Shown here: positions 35,091 to 47,700 of the stretch, piece after piece | Layout of the letters: every line of letters starts with the position of its first letter | Numbering within the stretch: position 1 is the stretch's first letter | Origin: Tricholoma matsutake | Lineage: Eukaryota; Basidiomycota; Agaricomycetes; Agaricales; Tricholomataceae | Direction: 5' to 3' | Assembly: GCA_026075535.2 (NCBI GenBank) | Contig: AP026541.1 | Coordinates: 9,486,001-9,550,000 of the forward strand | Length of the DNA: 64,000 bases | Notes under the pieces: generated by a model | The model's input: the letters and a program-made list of their open reading frames with translations, nothing else | The model's database searches: none | Told to the model about the DNA's origin: nothing | Translations under genes and position numbers: made by a program

Positions 35091-35247
35091 GAGAATTAAG
35101 TAAGAGATATGATAAGATATGACGAAGTAAGAATAGAAAAGGTTGACCGTATCATATATGAAGGTTGTTCCCATCCCATTAGCTACGCCTTATCTCTTCT
35201 ACATACGAGGCCAATTTCAACACCCATTTCTTGAAATTTGTACAGCT

Positions 35248-37932
35248 ATGCGGTCTTCTCGTTCTCAGGCCCGCTCGCGGTCTTCCAGATACTCGACTCG
35301 CTCTCCAGTCCCCTATATATCCCAACCTGAAAGTCTGCCTGATGGACCAGTGGGCGAGGAGGCTGGACTCTTAAACGAGTTCGTTCATCATCACCACGAA
35401 AACACCCTCGCTCCTGCTGACGACGAAGACGACGAAGACGACGACGCGGAAGAGGCCGCTGCCCGTCGGCGCCTTCCATGGTGGAAGAGACCTTCTCCGT
35501 GGTGGTAGGTAGGACCTATTCATACAATCGCAATCAACTTAGTTTTTGCAGGCTGCTATCAATCGTCCCGCTGTCAGCAATAGCAACATCGGCCTGTATA
35601 GCACCCCGGATTGAGGTCTACACGCTTCTGGCATGCTCTGTTCATAAGCCAGAGGTCTTTGAAAAGACTCTGAGACTTGGAGGTTATGCAGGATTTCCTA
35701 CCGAAAACTCTCCTCATATCGTGTTGCCTCCCGTGGTACTTGCAAACTCCTTCGATCGCTCAGATCCTTGGTTTTCTCCCAGTGTACCTGTATTGGACGT
35801 CCAAAATGTTTCATATGTTACTGCGCAGCCCAATCCTTGCGCCTTAGATCCAGTGGTACAAGCCGCTGTGGCCACGCTAACGGCCGGTGAGTTTGACACG
35901 TGCACACTTGATGCATTCGACGCGTCGTTACGGAACCAACGGTTCGCTGGCGCTTATTTTGGTCTTGGCGATTCTTAGTTAGTTTTTTGCGGCTGATATG
36001 ATTTTCTCCAGTCATGGCGGCGGTTACGGGAATTCTTAGCTGCTTGACTACTGGGTGGTGGGGTTCCGTAAGTGTTGTATATAATAATTTCGTGTTGCAA
36101 GTCACGACCGATATCACGAACAGTTCTCTGACCGACATGGACGTACTCGCGTCTTGGGAGTTACTGTCCTTGGTGTTTTGCTCAACGATTTCAACCTCAT
36201 CTTCGTAACTCTCCTCTTCCGACAGCTTCCTGGAAATTACTGGTTTCTCCTTGTTGGGCCTATAATAGAAGGTTGTGCAGGTGGTCAGTATACATTTTTT
36301 TAACCACCAGAATTAGAGTTAGACAAACATAACTCTTCTTTTTCAGGTATAACAGCCGCCTCTGCCGCTATGCATGGTTACCTGGCTGATACAACGACAG
36401 AGAGCACTCGGTGAGACTGCCATTCTATCAGCCTTACCTCCCTCGCTGACCCTGTTCTTCTCCCTATGATGCAGGTCTCGCGTATTCTCTCTTAGCCTGG
36501 GACTTTTTTTCACTGGCATGACCTTCGGTCCCACCCTTGGTGGCCTTCTTATCCGCTTCTCGGGGAATGCCCTCTCTGTCTTCTATCTTGCGGGACTCAT
36601 ACACTTTTTATACGCTTGCATGGTGTGGTTGATTGTCCCTGAGTCGCTATCACTGCGACAGATGGACCTTTTACATCGTAAATACGTAGCAGAGTCGGAT
36701 GGAGATAGGGTGCATGGTATAACGAAGAGGTTGTTTGCGTTCTTGAGCCCTTTGACTCTACTTATGCCGGGGATCGGGGGCGAGGAACAAGGCAATATCA
36801 ATCCATTGAAGGCGAAGGGACGGGATTGGAGTTTGACCCTTTTGTCGGCGGCGTATGGGTGTACCATTTTCATCATGGTGGGCGTTTTGTTCGGACTTGT
36901 AGGACGATACTAATACTGCCGTCCCAAGGGAGCTTATACGTATACACTACAGTACGCAGCATCGACATTCGGCTGGACTTCGGAAACGGTATGTGTCAAT
37001 GGAGTTGTCAAGTTTTTTGTGAACAGGTTTGCAGTTTGGATACTTCATCAGTTTTGTCGGAGCCATTCGTGCTATCTTCTTGACAATGATTCTCCCGTGT
37101 ACGTTCCATTACCATGGTATCGCATGCTCCCATCGGAATTCATCGCATGTTGCAGTTGTGATACAAATGTTCAAGCCCAAGCCAGCGATTGTGCAGCTTC
37201 CAGTTGACCCACAGCCCAACCAATCGTCATCACCATCCTCAGGCACAAGCAGTGAAACGCAACCTCTTCTCGTCCCAGCTTCAGTGACACCACCATCCTT
37301 GCCATCGCCACTACCAAATCAGGATACGAAATCGCGCAAAGCGCTCGATCTAGACTCCCCACACTTCGACCTCGTAATTGCCCGAGTGTCATTGTTCGTC
37401 GACATGGCCTCGTACGCGCTGCTCTCTTCAGTTTCGACTGCCGTCGCGTTCACGCTGGCGGTCTCAATCGCCGCAATGGGTGCGGGTTTTAACCCCGCAG
37501 TGCAGAGTGTTGCTCTGGGACTGTATCGAAGGAGGGGTGGGACAGAAAACGGGAAGCTATTCGGTGCGTTGAGTGTTTTGCAGGCCCTATGGTAGGTGTC
37601 CTTCCCTGCTTCTGCTTCTTCCGGAGATATTGCAATATCTTTTGTTAACGCTTTACAGTTCACAGATAATAGGGCCGGCGATGTACGGCCTGGTTTACAT
37701 GAAGACGGTGGCTACGTTCCCGCGGACGATCTTTATCGTGTCCCTGTTAATGGTTTCGATTTCATTTGTCCTGTTGGCATTTGTGAGGTTGCCGAAGGAG
37801 CATTGCAATCGTACCTTCGATCTGGCCACGAGTCGTGATGATGATATAGAAGAGGAGGCAGAGGACGAACTGGATGGCAGTAGGCTGGGCCGTGAGGAGA
37901 CCCTGGTTGACATTGGCGGCTCCGGAGCATAG
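35248..37932 (+). CDS. major facilitator superfamily transporter, 10 exons
   Basis: Ten exons keep one frame: 35,248-35,504; 35,552-35,886; 36,012-36,067; 36,124-36,283; 36,347-36,410; 36,475-36,898; 36,929-36,988; 37,035-37,098; 37,156-37,591; 37,659-37,932 (2,130 nt, 709 aa). The cytosolic N terminus has RS repeats, HHHH and an acidic D/E run. Membrane segments begin at WWLLSIVPLSAIATS; a 2-3 loop carries MFS motif A (SDRHGRTRVLG); the first half continues with WFLLVGPIIEG and LGLFFTGMTFGPTLGG. A long loop (about 330-440) with LRQMDLLHRKY separates the halves; the second half has a GPAMYGLVY segment. The tail is acidic. The substrate is unknown. The intron 36,899-36,928 is only 30 nt, though it has a TACTAAT branch-like box, so that junction needs RNA evidence. 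Confidence 0.88.
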
Positions 37933-39202
37933 GGCCCATGCTTCTCAAGTCCCCAACAACAAGTTCAAGTAGAGTGCTGCTGCGCGGTCAATGGTTTTAT
38001 GGTATGCCTATTCTATCAAGAGTTTGTGACATCCGAGTCAATATGCCTATACTTACCATACCAGTCATTTGTTCATTGTATCGTGTTCTGATCTTTGTTC
38101 TTCTTGTGTAGTGACTAGTTGTTTGGCCTCTGAGTCGCCAGCGTGACTCGCAAGCTAGTCCTTAGGCTAGAGCAATCGAAAAGGAACCAACCTCTCGTCT
38201 CGGTGCATCCATCATCCGTGGGCAGTGCAAATCCTCTCAGTCATGATGCATGACTGCCGGTGCTCCAAGCACAATCTGCACAAGCCGTCTTTGGGCGATA
38301 ATTGAAGACGCTCTGTGGGCTAAGTCCTTTGGACCTCCCCGAGGAAGTCGCGTCGAAGGCACTCAAAAAATCATTTCAACTCCGTGTTCGATGCCACGCC
38401 ACGTCGGGTTGATACTGCTTCCAGTGACCAGCGCTAGTTTTCATGCTGGTAGGTTTTCATCTGTGCTGAATTTACGATGCATTTCAGCGCCACAAATTCC
38501 ATGACTCCCTGATGCACCTGCACTATCTCCGCTTTATCCAGCTCGACATTTCGCGCTGGAGCCCCCGTCCTGGGACCCTAGCACAGCGCGTCCTTGCGGC
38601 TGAGATCAAACTTTCTGCCCAACGATAAAACACGTCGCCTTCTGGATCTATTGGACGCGATTTCGGTGGCACTTCGGGTGTTCCCAAGTTGATGGGCATA
38701 TGCATCCACAGATGGACACCATGTGGAATTATGCATGACACCAGCTTACCCTGGTATTTTTTGCTTGATTTTATCTTGAATGTTTGCGCGAGAATGGTGA
38801 CTTGGCGAATGTTGACGTGGCGATGTACTACAAGATTTCAATGAATCATTCTCGAATCTCGATAAAGTCACTGGGTCAGTGTCTAGAGCATAACTATGGC
38901 TTAATGATAATCGGTTACTAGTAGTCGACCTATTATTCTGACATTGCCAATCTTATCAAGATGATAGATACCGTATGAGAAGACACCCGCAAGAAAGGAT
39001 AGCCGGTGGACGGACGCCTGGGGTTGTTGGGGAGGGCGGACCGGGTCAAGACTGGGGTGCCCAATGGAATACATTTTGGAGGTACGAATATGTTATCCAT
39101 GCCAGTCATACTATGTCCCAGTGGCCACGCAAACAGCTACTGACTGCGGTTTTTAGAAGACTATCGTGAAGAGCGGGGATGCATTGTCGATCCCCGCTGG
39201 GA
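37933..39202. other. intergenic region between MFS and STE3-like genes
   Basis: About 1.27 kb of CpG-normal sequence. Frames at 38,250-38,504 (+), 38,523-38,741 (-) and 38,975-39,169 (+) lack recognisable domains and splice support. I scanned for a short farnesylated pheromone precursor with a C-terminal CaaX and did not find one. Confidence 0.5.
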
Positions 39203-40683
39203 TCAGCGTGCGCCTCTGAAATCACTGTTTGTCGCCATGGAAGAAGTAGAAACGTAGGTCTGAGGCAAACCACCGGCAACATCCACAATGACTCTTGTCC
39301 TATTAGGAGAGAAGTCAAGAAATTTACGTTTTCGTGGGGTAGGATTACGAGCAAAAACTAGTGGTGGCATCCGATTCGTAGCCACAGATTCCGGGTCGTG
39401 ATCTGTGGTGGTTCTAGAGTTGTATGTAAACAAACCATCTATCAGCTCAATCGCATACATGATTAGCGAGTAAAATGAAGCACCTTTTAACCTGGAAGCA
39501 TAGAACCCACTGGAAAACATGATACGCAGCCGACACATAGCCCCTTCTTGCCTGCTGGTGAATGCCAAAGCATGCAAAGATGGCCAAAGCATTGAAAATG
39601 AAGGACCAGCGAGAGATTTCGACAGTATATCGCATGATAAATTGTGACCGCCAGTAGCTGACGGGTATCATTATCGGAGAGAAACCCGAATGCAAAGACT
39701 TCCAACCGGGCCATGCAAAGATATGGATCCAGCTCATGATGAGTCCATAGAGGCTTAAAGGGCCTATAAAGACGCTACCAAGAGTAGCAATAATTAAGAC
39801 GCGAAGGTGTTGGCTCTTGTCGACAGTACCACTGCTAGACAGAAGCTCATTGATTTCGGAGTACTTCTTATAAAGAATACGGATGGTCAGGGCTGGTGAA
39901 ATGGGAATCAGCTCAACGACTCGAGGATTCTAGGGTTACAGTAAATGAACAAACTTGAGTACACTGCAGATGCGAGATAAACCACGACCTGTGGTGCAGA
40001 TCCGAAAACAAGTCCGACGGGAGTATTGCTGGTCGCTGGCGAGCAGCCAGCGTCCTCGAAAATTATAAACCGAGCACCCTGGGGGATATACACTGTGACC
40101 ACCTGTTCACATTATTCGGGGGCACGGAGCAGTAGAGCATACGCAGAATAACGAATATCAGAGGAATTCCCAATCCTGAAGCCAAGTCAAGTATCACAGC
40201 ACGCCGTTTCTGTGATCAGAAGGATAAAGCGCTGAGCATCAGTACCATCGCGAAAAGTACCTTGTCCGTAGTCAATGGCATGTCCCCTATAGTCAAAAGA
40301 TAGATACGGCGAATTGTACACAGAACGGCCACGGGTACCGCGATAACGGAGGCAATGTGAACACGAGAAGCTGGGATGTATTATATGCATAAGCCTGGCA
40401 CTATCAAAGGAGTTGAGCAACCCACATATGTCACACCAGATTGGTGCTGGATTATCGAGATTATCGTTCCAGATGATGGAGTTGATGAAGAAGTTCAGAC
40501 AAGCTAGACCTGTCCAAGCCATATTGAGAACTATTCCTATATTCCAGGCTGTTACGGAGCTCCAGCTCGTGATATGTGCCGTAAAACAAATTCATCACCT
40601 TGCATGTGTCGTCGAAGAGGGATACAACAAAACACAAAGCCTATGAAGGAAAATGCTGAGAAGACCCTTTTGGCAGTGGTCAT
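39203..40683 (-). CDS. STE3-type pheromone receptor (class D GPCR)
   Basis: Minus strand, start at 40,683. Exons with consensus borders: 40,683-40,599; 40,548-40,426; 40,370-40,261; 40,209-40,143; 40,092-39,965; 39,929-39,537, then a C-terminal exon ending at the stop at 39,203 whose 5' border is unresolved. The first six give 302 codons. TM1 VFSAFSFIGFVLCCIPL is followed by LNMAWTGLACLNFFINSIIW, APIWCDI, the extracellular FIIFEDAGCSP block (IFED-x-GC is a STE3 hallmark) and RYTVEISRWSFIFNALAIF. The tail is basic and S/T-rich, as in receptors of mushroom B mating-type loci. It may be a mating-type or a non-mating STE3-like receptor; no pheromone gene was seen nearby. Confidence 0.85.
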
Positions 40684-41271
40684 ACTTGGGAGAAGTAAGC
40701 GAAGGAGGAGTGTCAGGATTCAGGAAAGATGCCCACTTTTCAGCCCTTCATGTTATATAACGTGCCAATGGAGTTACTCTGTCTTACAGCCTTCACTGTA
40801 TACTGGTTTTGGGTAGACTTGCACCAATTGGGAGTGTACAGCCAGTAAAATGTGATACTGTCAAATATGGGGCAGTTCCAAGATACGCGATGGTGAGAAC
40901 TGTTCGGATTTCGTGGTGACCATGAGAGCGTCTGTAGATTATACGAGCGGGAAATGCAGAGTCTTGTAAGCCATAGTGCCAAGGTCAGGTCCAAGTTCGT
41001 CAAAAGTTCGTTTAAAAAGTTTTCTGGACTCTCTGGCTCGATACTGGGGCCTGATTGACAACTCGGATAACTGATGTTGGGTTACTGTAAGCTTTCTGAA
41101 AGGTCACGTGCACAAGCCAAACAACACGCGCAAAGACGCGACTTCAAACGATTTTTTCATCGTCGCATCTCGCTGTCATCCCCCTGGGCTGATTTATTCA
41201 TTCACTAAGTTCTGTATCTTCTATTTCTCTCCCCTTCCACAACCAAGATCATCTGGGTCCCATCGCTGGCA

Positions 41272-41738
41272 ATGCTATGCGTCAAGAGGTCGACGCCCCT
41301 ACCCACCAGACCATGTCCCCACGACACGACCACAACCACAACCACGATGCCTCCATACGACCACTCACCCGCAGCAACGACGGGGACCCTGCGAAGCCAG
41401 GTCGATGCGACAGTAGATCTCGGGGACAATCCCTCGAGCCCTAGGTTCTTTTTTTATTTTTTATTTCTGTCATTTAATCCTTTTATTAACTGTTCTAGTG
41501 TTGCAGGTGTAATGACAACCCAGACAGCCTGACGGCAACACCACGACAAACCCGTCGAGACGCTGACGACCCCGCTTCGGCCACAACCCGAACGCCCCCA
41601 AGCACGACCGCGACCTCTCCGAATGGACGATCCCACTCCAGACGACGGCAACGCCTCACCTCCTATTCCGCCAAGACCCAAGGCGGCGCCGCCGTCCCCT
41701 TTTCTCCCTCGCATTCATGCGAGTGTGAAGGGATTTAG
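41272..41738 (+). CDS. hypothetical basic, Thr/Pro-rich protein, two exons
   Basis: placeholder. Confidence 0.3.
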
Positions 41739-44700
41739 TGTAGACCTTAGCCCCCTTCGTCCCTTAGCTCACAGGACTTTGTTTTTAGCTTATTGCATGT
41801 ATTATGTATATAAGTTATCTTTCTTTCATCTCCAAGTGAAGCGTTTTATGTATTGTAAATGAAAATTGGGTGAAGTGTAATATGCTCAACTTATACTAGG
41901 AATCTGCAGGGGGTGAAGCGTAAAACTCATGACGTTGATATCAATCATGGGGGCTGACGCCTATGCCACGAGCTCGCATTTCAACTGGGTCATAATTTTC
42001 CCTGTTATTATCCAAAACAATTTAGACCTACTATTACATTACCTGATATACATCGAAAGGGAACAGTATTATTGGGGGCAACAACCTGAATTCGCGACGC
42101 GTGTGAAATGTCTAAGGATTGAGCTATTTCTGACAACCTTTATCATCCTCATTCTGGTTAGTGGAATTGATCGAATACCCTCTCCCTAAAGACTTTATCA
42201 GTCAGAAATCAAATATCATAACGGTGGAGATATTTTTGGCAAACTCACATTTTTGAACACCCTGACTTAAAAACTTTGATTGGCGAAAATTGAAAATTTG
42301 TCTTCATGAGACCCATGGTGTCACCATACAACTCTATGCTGCCATGGGTCCGAAAGTCTGCTCCTGACAGATATATATATATAATGGAAATCCACACCTT
42401 TGCTGGCACAGGTATACTGTTGATTTTTACTGAATGGTGTGAACGAGTTTATGAGGAGCTCCCGAAGTAGTCAATTCATACATAGATAATGCCACAAGGG
42501 ATCGGTTGTAACATGGTACATATTTTCTTTCGGCCTCCCCCACGGTTCAGGATTCCCATTCCACCAGCCTTTGTCCCAATGCCTAATTTTCGACAGGTTG
42601 CTGATTGCTATCAGGCCGGAAGGTACTCGGGACAAGGTTGGCAATTTGGCTGACGCTGGGATGCTCAAAGTCGGGTGTAGATACCGCTGCTGCTACTAGA
42701 GAATGACTGGCTGGTTGCTACCCATCAATTCCAATATCTGCTTCCTTTTTGTAAGCTCCGTGTTGCAGGTGGAAATGGGCTATCGGAGAAGTCCGTGGAC
42801 TCACAGTTATCGCGCCCGACTGAATGGGGTTCGACATCAAATTGTTTTCGCCTTCGTCGACGTAGTCCCCAAACGAGAAATATGCAACCGGCGATAAGAA
42901 TTAGAACAGCTACAACAGCACCTACTATGGTACCAACTGGTCGGTGGCGTGGTGAATGAGATGTCTGAAATTGTGCTGCAGACGCAGAAGCGAATGATGC
43001 AGTTGTGCTGTCTGTAGCCGTAGCGGCCCCAGGGAAACTTCCTTTGGACTTGGTCGTGGTTGATCTCGGGGCGGCTGAAGAAATACTGGTGGCTGAGGAA
43101 ACACTGGTGGCCGACGAAACACTAGAAGCCTTCCAAGTAGTGATGTACAGGGCCAGGCTTGGGCTCAGGCCTCGGCTTTGTAGTGAAAATTACCGCGAAA
43201 TTTGTCTACAGAGTCACTACAATACATCTTGCACAAATATATCATCTTCTTCGTGATCGACAAAGCCCTCATCATCAACAAGATCCTCAACCAATCCATC
43301 CCAGCCCACCTGTTCTGCATCATGTAGATTGCTGTCACAAGCTTCTTGAAGGTCATCATATTCCTCCACCTCGAGCGCTGTGCTTGGCTCTTCACGGAAG
43401 AGGAGTTCACGATGGTAGATGCACTCGAGGAACTGTAATGCCTCGATGATATCGGGTTTGAGTCGATTGCGACGCTTAGTAATCGTTATCCCCGCAGATG
43501 AGAATGCGCGTTCGCTGGAAACTGACGACGCCATAATTGGGAGCATATCGCGTGCAAGAGATGCCCAGATGTCATGACAGCAGTGGCAGTGCAAACTCTT
43601 GGGCCAGGACTTCCCATTTCAAGAAGGTTTTGATCGTGGCTGAAGAACTGTATAGATCCATGATGGACAAAAAAAAAACGCAGTTGTGGAGCTGGAAGCT
43701 GACCCACAGAGCACATGAGATGAAGATCAACACTGTCAAATTTTCAACACATCAAAGCCGCGGCTTCAGGGCTCGGCTCAGGCTTCTGATAATACGAGCC
43801 GAGCCTTGAGCCTACAAAGCCGTTAGTACGGCCCGGCTCGGCTCAGGCTTCAAGGGCTCGGTAGCCCGGGCTTCAGGGCTTTGAGCCGAGCCTTGCACAT
43901 CACTACTTCCAAGATGATAGAACAAGTGTGGAAGTGTTGGTTGTAACTGTCAATGAGGGTAGGGCAGGTGTAGACAGTGTAATAGTTACTACTGTTGTTA
44001 ATGCTCCATCTATGTAAAATGGGGTAGCACTAGTAACTAGCCCCGTAGATGGTGATGATATGATGGCGATGGTGTTTGTCTTTATTCTGTGAAACGAACA
44101 ATATTTGAATTTCACCTCAACCGATTATTGGAAAAAGTATGATTCTCACTGTGAAATTAAACAGGGCAAAGAGGCCAGTGTTGATGCCACACCTCCCATG
44201 CCTGGCATAATTGGCATATCTGGCACCATGTGGCTGGGGATGGTAGGAGTTGGCACCATGCTGGAGAAGATGGAACCTGGACTCAGGCTCCAGTCGTTAG
44301 GTCCTCCACGAGGATATGGAGGTATATATGGGCATTCCATGGGCCTGATGGATCTGAAGGGCTGACTCGTAATTGAGAACTCCCGAGCTCACCTTTCCCT
44401 CTGTGCCAGGGACTTTGACTCCCTGACCATGATACATTCCCTACTTCCATGCCTGCCCTGAGAGTGCTGAACATTGTTGACGTCCAGATATCAATTCAAC
44501 AGCTAGTAATGTATAAGAAGCACTGGTGGTCCAGAATCTGATAGTTGGGTTCAGGATCTGTCAAAGTCAACTCCTTGATACAGGCTAAAAGTTGCTTGGC
44601 GCATCAATGCACAGCATTCTAGATGTTCGCAATATGCGATGGAATCAAATGCCTAGCGCCATGCATCTTACACTGTGTCATCGAATATCGCAATTGTAAG

Positions 44701-47700
44701 ATCAAGTAATGTAATCCCTCACCGGGAAAACAACAGCAGAGCGACTAATGCAGAAGTCAGATGATTACTATCATGGAGGGGTTAGTATTTATGCCAATAA
44801 TGAGGGCACAGCAAATCCTGCTCATCATGGTGCCAGCACTTAGACTAACTTCAACAACTAGGAGGTGAGATCACGCACGCCTTCACTGCCACCGACGCAA
44901 CCAAAAACAAAATAGGGAAACATTGACAGATCATATTGAAGTTGGTGAAACTTACATAAAACTATGACGGTAGTTTTCATTGGAAATTGCCGATGTCTTG
45001 ATCGACGTTCAACGTTCAACAATCCCACCAAACAAAGTGTGACAGAGAAAACAGTATTGCCATTTTTGGAAATCACTCCTTATCACCACTGATTTACCAG
45101 TGATCGAGTGTGCACCACGCTCGATCTAAGTTATCTAGTACATGAATCGTTGTAGTAACAATTTATTTGTCTATGTAGAGACGAGTGTATGAGTAAGTTA
45201 TTGTAAGAATGTCAAAAGAGCGATAATTATAATTATAATGTATGATAAGCTTGAGAATCCGGCTAACAATCTTCCATATCAGCATCCTCGACATCCTCCA
45301 TTGCCTGCACTGTGATAGCCATTTTTCATACTTCTGATCAATTTCTCCGGAGCAGATTTTTCTTAAAGCTCTCTCATCTTGAGATATCATGTGTAAACTT
45401 GAAGAATGATATCCATTTTTAAAATTTCACTCCAGAGACTTTGATTATACTAACATTCCCATTATTTTTCTCCATACAAACTATTTTCAGAAAGTGGTGT
45501 AGAGTGACATAACTACGACTACCACTCCTTCACGCTACTGTCAGAGTTTAAAATTACGGAGCATTGCCTGACCCCACAACAAGCACCCAGGAGTTTGATC
45601 ACATGTCACGGTGCAATGCGGTAAGCTTGGTAAGTCGGGGAGCTGGTCAGTCATCAAATGCATCAACCTGGGTCAGGGTTCAGCGATTCATCTGGAAAGG
45701 CCCCGAGACCCTGAACACACCATTTCTTAATTGAGGAACTGAATTTATTATTTAAAGCTAAGCATTTCTGGTCGAGCAGGTACATTCAATGGCATGAAGA
45801 AAAAGGTAAGAAAACATGTCAAAGGAGAGTATTCACAGGTGTAGGCAAGCATAGAACCAAAGTTCTGAGGAAGACAGCAAAGCCCATCACATCACTCAGT
45901 AAAATGTTTGCTACTTACCATGTTCATTTCACATGAGGTTTTTTCAAGTGTTCAATGTCTCAAACAACTTTGTCGCCACTCTTCCCATCGTACACCAGTG
46001 AGCTATCCTTCCCTCCCAAGAGTAATTTCCAGGGAACACTGTTGTTCCTCGTGGTGGTTGATTGCATGTCAAAATTTTGAAAATGGAATGATAATTGCAG
46101 GCTTGTCTTCATCCTCAGCCTTTGAAGTACGATAGAGGTGTCTGTTTAGAGTATGTATTTCCATGGGCCCATTAGGTTCTTTGGGAAAAATCTGCACCCC
46201 AAACACTAATTAGTGAGCCAAAAGGTGTTCAAGAGGCAAGGCACTCACCGTGTAGAGAGCATGTCAGGAGACAACAAATTTCAAATACTCTCCCTTGAAC
46301 AGTGAAACACATGAAAACTTGGTGGCAACAGGCATGACATAGTCATCTGCCTCATCAGCATGGCCATTGCATCTGATTAGGCAATCCAATGGTTGAGAGC
46401 TTGCCTCTTCAAACGTCACAAAGGTTTCAACATAGTCTGCCTCCCAGAAAGCCATGTCACCTGTTTCAGGCCTTGTGATTGTCTTCCTGTGGCCCGATTA
46501 TGCTCAATGTTCATGCCAATCACTAGCCACACCCTGCCAAGGGAACAAGCGACAAATCTCCCAAGATTGTATGTGAGCTTCTTTCCATCCTCGCTATATG
46601 CCACTTCCCACACAACCATTGGCCATAATTGCATTAGGGGGTCCTTTGTGGGATGATACTCATAAAGGCTAACATTGGGGCTCTTAATACCATCCTCCAA
46701 AAAAACATCTGCAGAACTTTTCAGGCGAACAGCACTTGTGTCCAAAGAGAACAAAGAGCGACCTTTGGCATCTTTGGTGTCAATGTTGTGGAAGAGAGTC
46801 ACCATGATCTCATGTCCAAATGATGGATAGTGTACGATCAGCTTGTCTTGTGAGAAATCAATCCTTTAATGACGTTAGATTGACCACAAACTAGAGGAAA
46901 CTGACATACCTGAGATTCTCCCAACCAGGCAATTCAGATGCTCTAGACTTCTCCAATAACTCATCGACAATTTTTGACGAGACTCCCTCAATAGATATCT
47001 TTCACTCTCCAGCTGTCCCATCCAAGAGTGGCTTCAGCCTAGACAGAACTTGATCAAAAGACAAGGGATGAACCTTGCTGGAAGAATCTAATGACGGGCG
47101 AGGTGTAGGAAGGGCAACTATGTTGGGATCGGTAAGATCAGAGGCACGAGATAGTGGGGATTGCGAGTCATCAGGAGTGTCCAATGAGGGGTGAGGTGTC
47201 GGGAGGCTGATAGTGGCATGATTGGCTTCACATTCTGAAGAAACTGGTTTGCAGCCCGCTATGGGGTGATGGGGTGGTGTGTACTTCCAACTGCACAAGT
47301 TAGAAGGAGCCCTGGCACTGCTTGTAAAAGATGTTGGTGAAGACCAAGCAAACATGCATTCAAAAAATGAAAATGTAGCTGGTATATTGGAGTTACAACC
47401 TGGAGGTCCATGGGGTAGCATTTCTGTGCGATGTGCTGCTGTTTCAGTCTGTGGCTTATTGATGGTTGGAGTCTGAAGAAAACTGAGCCATGAGGAGTTG
47501 AATTTGCATTTGTTGACTCGCCTTCAACAAGTTCACACCCTTCATCATGGGCTTAACCACAGCTTGAAAATGGCCCAAAGAAACCAACACAAGCCTTGCC
47601 ATCAGTACCTTGTTTTCCTAGGTTAGTCAGTCCTATAAATCATATTTTCTAGCACCGGATGGGGACATTCACCAACCACTTACGAAATACTTTGAACTCG